Assembly (NCBI RefSeq): GCF_025515275.1
Contig: NZ_JAOPFU010000019.1
Coordinates: 1-64,000 of the forward strand
Direction: 5' to 3'
Source of the DNA: Catenovulum sp. 2E275
Lineage (GTDB): Bacteria; Pseudomonadota; Gammaproteobacteria; Enterobacterales; Alteromonadaceae
Length of the DNA: 64,000 nt
The translations under genes and the position numbers were made by a program. Below the pieces are notes generated by a model. It was not told where the DNA came from. It worked only from the letters and a program-made list of their open reading frames with translations, and did not search any database. Positions 22,329 through 29,881 of this stretch are shown here, one piece after another (within the stretch, counting starts at the first letter, position 1; every line of letters starts with the position of its first letter).

Positions 22329-23687
22329 ATGATCGTAGAAATTAACCCTATTGGGACAATGGATTTATTATCTCAGCTTGAGGTAGACAAATTAAAACAA
22401 TCTTCAACTAGTGAACTATATCGTCTATACCGAAACTGCTCGCTGGCGGTCTTAAATGTAGGTAGCCACACTGATAATAGCGACGAAATATATGAGCAAT
22501 TTAAAGATTTTGATATCAATTTAATCCCACGTGAGCGCGGAGTAAAAATTCAATTAATTAATCCACCAAGCCATGCGTTTGTTGATGGCGAATTAATTAC
22601 CGGGATTAAAGAACTGTTATTTGATGTATTACGCGATATTTTATTTACCGGTATTCGATTAAAAGACTTAAGTAAAATAGATTTAGAACACCCGACTCAT
22701 ATCACTCACTATGTATTTGATATTTTAAGAAATGCTGGCGCATTACAAGCTCATAAAGATCCAAATATGATTGTATGTTGGGGCGGTCACTCAATTAAAG
22801 AGCATGAATACCAATATACTAAAGATGTTGGTTATCAACTTGGCTTACGTGGCCTTAATATTTGTACTGGCTGTGGTCCTGGCGCAATGAAAGGACCAAT
22901 GAAAGGGGCCACAATTGCGCATTTAAAACAGCGTATCTCAAGCGGTCGCTATTTAGGTTTAACCGAGCCTTCAATTATTGCGGCTGAGCCACCAAATCCA
23001 ATTGTTAACGAATTAGTGATTTTGCCGGATATTGAAAAACGTTTGGAAGCCTTTTTACGAGTTGCCCACGGCATCGTCATTTTTCCGGGTGGTGTTGGTA
23101 CAGCTGAGGAGCTGCTTTACATTTTAGGCATTATGCTGAATCAAGCGAATAAATCACAATGTTTACCAATTGTATTAACTGGCCCGAAAGAAAGTGCTGA
23201 TTATTTTGTTGAAATAGACCAGTTTGTAAAAGCAACTCTTGGTCAGGAAGCGGCAGATTTATATACCATTATTGTGGATGATCCAGCGGCTGTTGCCAGA
23301 CACATGAAAGACAATATGGCCAACGTGAGAGCGCACCGCCGTGAAACTGGTGATGCTTATCATTTTAACTGGTCACTCAAAATTGAGCCGGATTTTCAAC
23401 AACCATTTGCGCCAACCCATAATAATGTAGCTGAATTAAATTTAAATCTGGCTCAGGATAAAGCCCTGCTAGCAGCCAATTTACGCCGTACTTTTTCAGC
23501 CATCGTTGCCGGCAATGTAAAAGAAGAAGGCATTCGCGAAATTAAGCAACATGGGCCTTTCACCATTAATGGTGAACCACAATTAATGACCATGATTGAT
23601 AATTTATTAAAAGCTTTTGTTGAGCAAGGCAGAATGAAGTTACCGGGCACAACATATAAACCTTGTTATCAAATAGAGCAAAAATAA
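22329..23687 (+). CDS. ppnN: Pyrimidine/purine nucleotide 5'-monophosphate nucleosidase
   Basis: PpnN (formerly YgdH) cleaves nucleoside monophosphates to base and ribose-5-phosphate and is a known (p)ppGpp target in E. coli. The 452-residue product starts at ATG 22329 ([20 protein letters not shown], typical of the family) with GAGG just upstream. The LOG-family catalytic motif [16 protein letters not shown] is present (about 255-270), plus an N-terminal family domain and a C-terminal extension. The preceding GTG start would add two residues and lacks support. Confidence 0.96.
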   Translation: MIVEINPIGTMDLLSQLEVDKLKQSSTSELYRLYRNCSLAVLNVGSHTDNSDEIYEQFKDFDINLIPRERGVKIQLINPPSHAFVDGELITGIKELLFDVLRDILFTGIRLKDLSKIDLEHPTHITHYVFDILRNAGALQAHKDPNMIVCWGGHSIKEHEYQYTKDVGYQLGLRGLNICTGCGPGAMKGPMKGATIAHLKQRISSGRYLGLTEPSIIAAEPPNPIVNELVILPDIEKRLEAFLRVAHGIVIFPGGVGTAEELLYILGIMLNQANKSQCLPIVLTGPKESADYFVEIDQFVKATLGQEAADLYTIIVDDPAAVARHMKDNMANVRAHRRETGDAYHFNWSLKIEPDFQQPFAPTHNNVAELNLNLAQDKALLAANLRRTFSAIVAGNVKEEGIREIKQHGPFTINGEPQLMTMIDNLLKAFVEQGRMKLPGTTYKPCYQIEQK

Positions 23688-23702
23688 CAGGCGATAGGAA
23701 TT

Positions 23703-24407
23703 ATGATGCAAAAAACCGTTTTTATTACCGGTGCTAACCGGGGGATTGGACTTGAGTTTGTTAAACAATACCATGATGCGGGTTATCAGGTAATTGCGAC
23801 CACCCGTAACCCACTTGAGCAAGATGATTTAAAAATATTAAGTCAGGCCCATAAAAACATTAAAGTCTTGTCTTTAGATATAACAGATGACAAGCAAATT
23901 GCCGGTGTTAAAGCGATGCTGGCGAATCAACCCATTGACGTATTAATTGCCAATGCCGGTTATTATGGTCCTAAAGACGAGCGAGCTCAATTTGGTCAGG
24001 TGGATTCAACCGAGTGGTTAAAAACGTTAGAGGTTAACACCATTGCGCCGTTAAAATTAGTTGAAGCGCTCTACCCTAACTTAACTTTAGGTAAAGAGAA
24101 AAAAGTCGCTATTTTAAGTAGTAAAATGGGCAGCATGGCGGATAATAGCTCAGGTGGTAGTTATATTTACCGCTCGTCAAAAGCGGCGTTAAATGCGGTG
24201 GTAAAAAGTTTATCAGTTGATTTATCTGGCGATCATATCAAAGTGGTTTCGCTCCATCCGGGTTGGGTAAAAACGGCAATGGGCGGTGTAAACGCACTAA
24301 TTGATACCCAAACCTCGGTAGCCGGTATGAAACAAGTAATTGATAAACTGACAGCTAAAACATCTGGTCAGTTTATTGCGTTTGATGGCAAAAAAATTCC
24401 TTGGTAG
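23703..24407 (+). CDS. SDR family oxidoreductase (CsgA-like)
   Basis: A short-chain dehydrogenase of 234 residues. The cofactor motif TGANRGIGLEF is near the N-terminus (about 9-19), the NAG motif is LIANAGYY, and the catalytic Ser-Tyr-Lys set is in SSKMGS and YRSSKAALN. It resembles the C-factor/CsgA-like group more than fatty-acid reductases. Substrate is unknown. It follows ppnN by 15 bases with AGGAATT before the start, so the two are probably one transcript. Confidence 0.9.
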   Translation: MMQKTVFITGANRGIGLEFVKQYHDAGYQVIATTRNPLEQDDLKILSQAHKNIKVLSLDITDDKQIAGVKAMLANQPIDVLIANAGYYGPKDERAQFGQVDSTEWLKTLEVNTIAPLKLVEALYPNLTLGKEKKVAILSSKMGSMADNSSGGSYIYRSSKAALNAVVKSLSVDLSGDHIKVVSLHPGWVKTAMGGVNALIDTQTSVAGMKQVIDKLTAKTSGQFIAFDGKKIPW

Positions 24408-24462
24408 TATCGATACCCGTATATCTCAAGTAACGATTAACTTAAACAAAAAAACAAATAAA

Positions 24463-24491
24463 ATAAGTGGCAATTAAAGTTTGCCACTTAT
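24463..24491. terminator. Hairpin after the SDR gene
   Basis: A perfect 11-bp stem, ATAAGTGGCAA (24463-24473) with TTGCCACTTAT (24481-24491), has a 7-base loop. The U-rich tail needed for intrinsic termination lies on the minus-strand side (A-rich sequence 24447-24462 on the plus strand), although the genes on both sides read plus. On the plus strand the tail is ATAAACAG. Confidence 0.5.
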
Positions 24492-24521
24492 ATAAACAGC
24501 CATTTTCAAGTTGAATCTTCT

Positions 24522-26363
24522 ATGCTTGCCAACCAAATCGATGCCGCATTAAATTTAGTTAAAGATTTTCAAGCATTACATCAAAGCAGAATTGAACAAC
24601 AAATTGATTCAGCTCAATTAATTGACCGCATTATAGAGCAAGCTCGCCAATGGCTTAAACTTTATCAGCAAGCACCGCAGTCACTCTGTGCATTATATTT
24701 TTTAACGGATGATTTAACCTTAATCGAACAAAGGTATTTAAAAACTAACTTGCTGCTATTAAGTTTAATTGAGTCGCTTCATTTGACTCAAACGCAGGCA
24801 ATTAATTTACTTTGTGCCAGCGCGCTCAGAGATATAGCCATTTTTAACAGCTTAAATAAAACAAAAACTGAGCTTCGCGATTTATTAAACGACAAACAAT
24901 TTAAAGCCAAGTTATATAAAAGCTGCCAGCATTCAGCCAAACAAGCCGAGCTGATAGTTAATGCACAGCCTCAGGTTTATTTGGCTAATTTAAATCAGTT
25001 AATTGCTTATCAATATGAGTTTACTAATGGCTCAGGGCTTTACCGCAAAATATTAGCTCAGGTTAACCAACAGCAATTTTGCGCCAGCCAATTATTTAGT
25101 TTTTGCTGCCATTTAGTGAATTTAGATATTTTGTATCCGCAGTTAGTTAACTGGCAGCTTCAACTTAAATTTATCGCCAGAAATCAATTTCATAAAATCG
25201 ACAGCTATTTACTTAATTTGCTGTATCAGCAGTGGGGGCAATTTCCGGCAGGCAGTTTGGTAAGTTACCAACAGCAGGCTTGTAGAGTGTTTTATCTTGC
25301 TCCGGCCAATGATGATTTTGCGATTATTTACCAGAATAATCAGCTCATCAAATGTCCGCTAGCTAAATTATCAGCCTTAGACCAAACATTTGAAACTGAA
25401 GGTGTGTTAACTATACGGCAAGCTTATAAAACTCAACTACTACCCCATTTGGATGAACTTAATATTAAATTAAGCTCAGCCAAACTGGTTCAGTTTAGTT
25501 TAAATATTGATCCGCAATCACGGCTGTTAAATCAACACTTTAAACAAAATGACGAACCGTTGGATTATTTAGCCAAAGCTTTGCAAATACAAACCAACCG
25601 GTTCAACCAAGCTTTTAGTGAGTCATTTAAACAAACCACTACTCAAAATTTAATTGAATATGCTTATTCATTAAATTTACCGGCGGAACGTGCTGCAAAT
25701 TCAAGTTTATCGGTTAATCAGGCCAGTATGTATTTAGGCAGTGATGCGCTACAGTTTTGGCTACCACACCATGTTTTAAAATCTCCGCTGCTTAATTTAA
25801 AACATCAGTTTAGTGAGCCGTTAAAACAATATTTATTTTTAGCACAAAATATGTCGGCGCAACTAGCCAAATATTCAGATTCAGTGCATCCTGAGCAAGC
25901 TAAGTTATTGCTCTGTTGTTTATTTTATCCGTATTTTTATCATCCAAAAATAACGATTTATGCTAACCAAGATTTGCAGTTAGCAACCCACATCCACCAA
26001 CTACTCAAGTTAAATAAAACACAAACTCATTTGTCAGTTGAGCTAGCTCGCAACTGCGGATTAAGTTTTACTGAAATAAATGCGCTCGCTGCTACCACAC
26101 AGCAAAGTAAAAATCATTATACAGAAACTGAAAAAAGCCTAATTAGCAGCTTAAAATTAAGCATTTTAGCCATAGGTTTAATCTTTAAAACACCGCAAAT
26201 CTTTACACTTGATCAGCTTGCCGAGCAAGCCAATCCTGTTTATGATGAAACCCTTCAAAGTTTAGCATGCTTAAATTTGGACTGGGATAGCTTTTGCCAA
26301 CTGGTTCAACACAGTGTAGAAGAACATCATTATTTTTGTCCTCTCACCAGCAAACTCAATTAA
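24522..26363 (+). CDS. Protein with decayed HD-GYP and HDOD-like regions
   Basis: The 613-residue soluble protein matches no enzyme I know, but its spacing recalls an HD-GYP domain (about 60-300) with ruined signatures. LRDIAIFNSL stands where HDIGKL should be, and YEFTNGSGLY where HHE...DGSGYP should be, so only NGSG survives. A later part (about 370-600) contains AANSSLSVNQASMYLG, which resembles the HDOD core. It is rich in Gln, Leu and Asn. It would be catalytically dead and may act as a c-di-GMP sensor or scaffold; this is inference. It ends 9 bases before the isocitrate dehydrogenase gene. Confidence 0.6.
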   Translation: MLANQIDAALNLVKDFQALHQSRIEQQIDSAQLIDRIIEQARQWLKLYQQAPQSLCALYFLTDDLTLIEQRYLKTNLLLLSLIESLHLTQTQAINLLCASALRDIAIFNSLNKTKTELRDLLNDKQFKAKLYKSCQHSAKQAELIVNAQPQVYLANLNQLIAYQYEFTNGSGLYRKILAQVNQQQFCASQLFSFCCHLVNLDILYPQLVNWQLQLKFIARNQFHKIDSYLLNLLYQQWGQFPAGSLVSYQQQACRVFYLAPANDDFAIIYQNNQLIKCPLAKLSALDQTFETEGVLTIRQAYKTQLLPHLDELNIKLSSAKLVQFSLNIDPQSRLLNQHFKQNDEPLDYLAKALQIQTNRFNQAFSESFKQTTTQNLIEYAYSLNLPAERAANSSLSVNQASMYLGSDALQFWLPHHVLKSPLLNLKHQFSEPLKQYLFLAQNMSAQLAKYSDSVHPEQAKLLLCCLFYPYFYHPKITIYANQDLQLATHIHQLLKLNKTQTHLSVELARNCGLSFTEINALAATTQQSKNHYTETEKSLISSLKLSILAIGLIFKTPQIFTLDQLAEQANPVYDETLQSLACLNLDWDSFCQLVQHSVEEHHYFCPLTSKLN

Positions 26364-26372
26364 GAGGGTTCT

Positions 26373-27380
26373 ATGGCCAATAAAACAATTACCGTGATTC
26401 CGGGCGACGGAATCGGCCCCAGTATTATAGATTCAGCAATCCAAGTTTTAGAGAAATTAAATTGCGGATTTGAATTTGAATATGTCGATGCAGGTTTAGC
26501 GGCAATGGAAAAAACAGGTGACTTATTGCCTGCCAGCACACTTGAATCTATCGCCAAAAATAAAATTGTCTTAAAAGGACCTTTAACCACACCGGTTGGC
26601 GAAGGTTTTACCTCAATAAATGTTACCTTACGCAAACGGTTTGCGTTATATGCAAATTTACGCCCAGTGATTTCGTTCAAAGGTACTCGCGCCCGTTACG
26701 ATAATATCGATATTATTACAATTCGTGAAAATACACAGGGCATGTATTCGGGTTTAGGCCAAACAATTTCAGCCGATGGCGAAACGGCTGAAGCGACCAG
26801 CCAAATCACTCAACAAGGTGCAAAAGCAATTGTGAGTTTTGCGTTTGATTTAGCCAAGCGCGAAGGTCGCAAAAAAGTGACCATAGTGCATAAAGCCAAT
26901 ATTTTAAAATCAACATCCGGTTTATTTTTAAAAGTGGCTAAAGAAGTTGCATTGCAATATCCAGAAATTGAATGTAACGACATGATAGTGGACAACACTT
27001 GTATGCAATTGGTTATGGATCCTGAACAGTTTGATGTCATTGTTACCACCAACTTATTTGGCGATATTATTTCAGACTTATGTGCCGGTTTAATTGGTGG
27101 TTTAGGCATGGCTCCTGGTGCCAATATCGGTCAGGATTGTGCTATTTTTGAAGCGGTTCATGGCAGCGCACCGGATATTGCCGGTAAAAATTTGGCGAAT
27201 CCCACCTCAGTATTATTAGCGGCTGTTCAAATGCTTGAATATTTATCGATGAAAGACAAAGCCGACAAACTTAGATACGCGATTAAAGATGCCATTGCCA
27301 AAGGCGACCGGACAACACGTGATTTAGGTGGCGAGTCAGGTACAACTGAGTTTACCCAAGCTATTCTAGAGCGATTATAA
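26373..27380 (+). CDS. NAD-type isocitrate dehydrogenase (short form)
   Basis: The 335-residue protein belongs to the isocitrate/isopropylmalate dehydrogenase family. It has ITVIPGDGIGPSI, the substrate segment TSINVTLRKRFALYANLRP, ITIRENTQGMYSG, KANILKSTSGLF, the metal-binding Asp in GDIISDLCAGLIGG, and [15 protein letters not shown]. The short length and the 'SINVTLRK' segment point to the eukaryotic-IDH3-like NAD group rather than E. coli Icd or LeuB. It would make 2-oxoglutarate in the TCA cycle. Homoisocitrate or tartrate activity is a weaker alternative. It is 9 bases after the HD-GYP/HDOD-like gene and ends at a bidirectional terminator. Confidence 0.9.
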   Translation: MANKTITVIPGDGIGPSIIDSAIQVLEKLNCGFEFEYVDAGLAAMEKTGDLLPASTLESIAKNKIVLKGPLTTPVGEGFTSINVTLRKRFALYANLRPVISFKGTRARYDNIDIITIRENTQGMYSGLGQTISADGETAEATSQITQQGAKAIVSFAFDLAKREGRKKVTIVHKANILKSTSGLFLKVAKEVALQYPEIECNDMIVDNTCMQLVMDPEQFDVIVTTNLFGDIISDLCAGLIGGLGMAPGANIGQDCAIFEAVHGSAPDIAGKNLANPTSVLLAAVQMLEYLSMKDKADKLRYAIKDAIAKGDRTTRDLGGESGTTEFTQAILERL

Positions 27381-27404
27381 GACTGATTTATAGCGCTAAA
27401 ACAA

Positions 27405-27439
27405 AAAATCAGTATCCATACAAAAAGGATACTGATTTT
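27405..27439. terminator. Bidirectional terminator between isocitrate dehydrogenase and pectate lyase
   Basis: A perfect 13-bp stem, AAAATCAGTATCC (27405-27417) with GGATACTGATTTT (27427-27439), has a 9-base loop. There are T runs on both strands (TTTTATC after it, and the A-rich side complement). It serves both converging genes. Confidence 0.92.
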
Positions 27440-27452
27440 ATCAAATTAACGG

Positions 27453-28631
27453 TTATAAACCACTCACATCAGAAGTTGAAACATCACAACTTGCGGTGTT
27501 CCAAGCCTGACCATATTTAGTCGATGAACTACCGCTTTGCACGCCTTGATACTCTTCACAAACAGGTGGATTACCTGATGAATAATTTTTAATTCGCAAG
27601 TTACGAATGGTTGCTTTATCACCATAATTACGGTTAACGCCGGCAATTGAGCCAATATCTGCATCAATATTGACATCATAAATAATGGCATTACGCGGAC
27701 CACCATTATTTGAGCAGTTACCACATGAACGCCATAATTTACCGTGTGTACCATACGCAGTAAAACCACCAGAAATAATCGTTGTGCTGTTTTTAGAGTT
27801 ATGCTGGAAGATTTTATCTGGATTACCGCCATAACCAGAAGTTGAGTTATAAGCTGAGCCACCGACAATCGTCATAGTGCCACCTTCTGACTTATTGGTT
27901 GCCGCATCTTCACAAATATCATTCCAAGTTACATCCGCTAACGTACAGTTACCGCCAGTACAATGAATCCCGTCAGCACCACCAGATGATGATAACTTAA
28001 CATTACGAATTGATGAGTTATTTAACGTTAATACAGCGCCCTGACTTTCATCATCGCCAGAACAACTTAAACCAATTGTTTTACCACCACAATCAACAAA
28101 TTTATTGGTAATAGTTGCACCCGCATAACATTCACTTGAGCTGCCTACTTTTTGGAAAGTCCATAATTGGCCAGCCCCGCCCCAATAAGAGTATAACCGA
28201 GCATCTGCACCGGCAAACATGCTAACACCCCAAACATCAATTGCTTTATTGCTGTATTTAGAGATCACAGAATAATAATTACTACCTCGATCATCTATAT
28301 ACCAGCGCTGATTATCACCACCTTCATACGGCCACTGTCTAAGCTCTGCACCATCACCTGTATTCCATTCCCATACATCTAATGACTGACCACTATGTAC
28401 TGCCCGAATAGAATAAGTACCATCACCTAACGCGGTGACATCAAATTGTTGATTACTATAACCCAGCGTAAACCAAGTCATGACGTTAGCACCGCCAGTG
28501 GTACTAAAACTATCCACATCCAATGCATTACCATTTAATTTAGAAACAATAACATAGCGTCCGCTTGAAAGCGCAGCTAAGCTACTGGCACTAAACAACA
28601 TAATGCACAGTCCTAATATTATTTTTTTCAT
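27453..28631 (-). CDS. Secreted pectate lyase (PL3-like) with ricin-type lectin domain
   Basis: The 392-residue protein has a Sec signal peptide (MKKIILGLCIMLFSASSLA, about 1-19). A ricin B/CBM13-type domain (about 22-155) carries Trp repeats such as LWTFQK and QRWYIDD and should bind sugar. The C-terminal part (about 160-392) is a right-handed beta-helix typical of pectate lyase family 3: ADGIHCTGGNCTLADVTWNDICEDAATNKS, KIFQHNSKNSTTI and KLWRSCGNCSNN contain the conserved Cys and acidic residues (quoted here in part). It should cleave polygalacturonate by beta-elimination outside the cytoplasm. No other pectin gene is adjacent. Confidence 0.92.
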   Translation of the reverse strand: MKKIILGLCIMLFSASSLAALSSGRYVIVSKLNGNALDVDSFSTTGGANVMTWFTLGYSNQQFDVTALGDGTYSIRAVHSGQSLDVWEWNTGDGAELRQWPYEGGDNQRWYIDDRGSNYYSVISKYSNKAIDVWGVSMFAGADARLYSYWGGAGQLWTFQKVGSSSECYAGATITNKFVDCGGKTIGLSCSGDDESQGAVLTLNNSSIRNVKLSSSGGADGIHCTGGNCTLADVTWNDICEDAATNKSEGGTMTIVGGSAYNSTSGYGGNPDKIFQHNSKNSTTIISGGFTAYGTHGKLWRSCGNCSNNGGPRNAIIYDVNIDADIGSIAGVNRNYGDKATIRNLRIKNYSSGNPPVCEEYQGVQSGSSSTKYGQAWNTASCDVSTSDVSGL

Positions 28632-29109
28632 ACTTGAGTCCTTAATTTGTTTAGGATTAATTATTTTCCTAAGTTATTAATAAAACTAAGATTAATTGAA
28701 ATACCAATATTTACCCCATTTGCTACAACCAAATGCCACCGGTAGCAATAAATAATAAAGCATCTCAACACTTAGTTAGTTTTAGTAATGTAAATAAAAA
28801 GAATTAACATTACTAAATTAAAATAATACTATAGGATTTTAACAATTAAAATACAAATATGTAAAATAAATCACACTTTTGAATAATTTATTAGACTTAT
28901 CGAAGTCAAAAATTAGTAATCAAAAATAAACTAAAAATAAAAACTTTGATTAATGCTCGTATCGTTTCTATAAGGTTCTAAGCGGTTGAGATCACATTGT
29001 AGTTCAGGCTTCTGCTCGTTTTATGTCTATCACTTTGAACGCCATAAATGGCGAACGACAGAGAATTAACCATGCAAAACTTGTTAAACCAATATATTGA
29101 CTGGGTGAT
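28632..29109. other. Intergenic region upstream of the pectate lyase gene
   Basis: These 478 bases are very A/T-rich up to about 28960. The remainder has more balanced composition and one 14-codon ORF at 29072-29116 that I do not accept as a gene. No promoter or operator is convincing. The leader region of the pectate lyase mRNA must lie here on the minus strand. Confidence 0.5.
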
Positions 29110-29736
29110 TTATTGAGAGGAATTTAATAAATGGGCAAGATTATCAAAACTTTGCCACATACTGCGTAACATCACTTTATCCGTCAGCATATTTGGAATA
29201 TCCCCGTTTAATCGGGTAATCGATGTATAAACAATGGTGACAGCGCCTTGTTTTGAGTCATTTATAACCTGCCAGTGCGAATAAGGCACACTCACAATCG
29301 TTTCAGTTAATAATTCAGGATAAAGCGCTTGCGCATCCTTTGAGTTAATCTCAAACCCATTTGGAGTAAATTCAAACTCTGAGGTTAAAATCATTTGTCT
29401 TTTGCTCAGTGGCCACACTGAGTCAAAATTAAATAAGGTGGTGATTTTAGTTACGCCGTGGTGATCAACTGTTTTAATTTCTTTAATTAATACCATCCAA
29501 TTTTTGATTTTTTGTGGCTCCGAGATCCAACTTAAAATGGTTTCTGGAGTGTGTTGAAACGCGGTAACCTGCGCTGTTATTGCCAATGCATTTTGTGATT
29601 TAGCTTGTTGATAGCTGACTGTAACTAACTCAGTCTGTCGCCAAACCTGCCAATTATCCGGGTTAAATAATTGCTCATCGGCAATGGTCTTAAAACTGAG
29701 TGTAAAAGATAAAACCAGCAATAAAGCTTTAAACAC
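29110..29736 (-). CDS. Exported START-domain protein
   Basis: The 208-residue protein has a signal peptide (MFKALLLVLSFTLSFKTIA) followed by a START/SRPBCC fold (about 30-205): VTAFQHTPETILSWISEPQKIKNW at the start (residues in part), FNFDSVWPLSKRQMIL in the middle and a C-terminal helix. START domains hold a lipid or other hydrophobic ligand. In periplasmic form the ligand is unknown. It is on the same strand as ppc but separated from it by a strong terminator. Confidence 0.85.
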   Translation of the reverse strand: MFKALLLVLSFTLSFKTIADEQLFNPDNWQVWRQTELVTVSYQQAKSQNALAITAQVTAFQHTPETILSWISEPQKIKNWMVLIKEIKTVDHHGVTKITTLFNFDSVWPLSKRQMILTSEFEFTPNGFEINSKDAQALYPELLTETIVSVPYSHWQVINDSKQGAVTIVYTSITRLNGDIPNMLTDKVMLRSMWQSFDNLAHLLNSSQ

Positions 29737-29814
29737 AATGGTTATCCGAATTTAGGTCATGGTGAAATTGGGAAATAGTATAACTAAGATAGCTAAAAAC
29801 GATAGTTAAAAACC

Positions 29815-29848
29815 AAAATGCCTGTCAGCATAAACTGACAGGCATTTT
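29815..29848. terminator. ppc terminator
   Basis: A perfect 14-bp stem, AAAATGCCTGTCAG (29815-29828) with CTGACAGGCATTTT (29835-29848), has a 6-base loop and T/A runs on both sides. It lies 33 bases past the ppc stop on the minus strand. Confidence 0.93.
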
Positions 29849-29881
29849 AAAATTTAACTTAACTAGCAGTTAACCGCGTGA

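Noticed and set aside
29072-29116. 14-codon ORF (MQNLLNQYIDWV...) before the START-domain gene end
   Set aside because: Too short, no ribosome site or terminator, overlaps the end of the opposite-strand gene. A decayed gene remnant is possible but cannot be shown.
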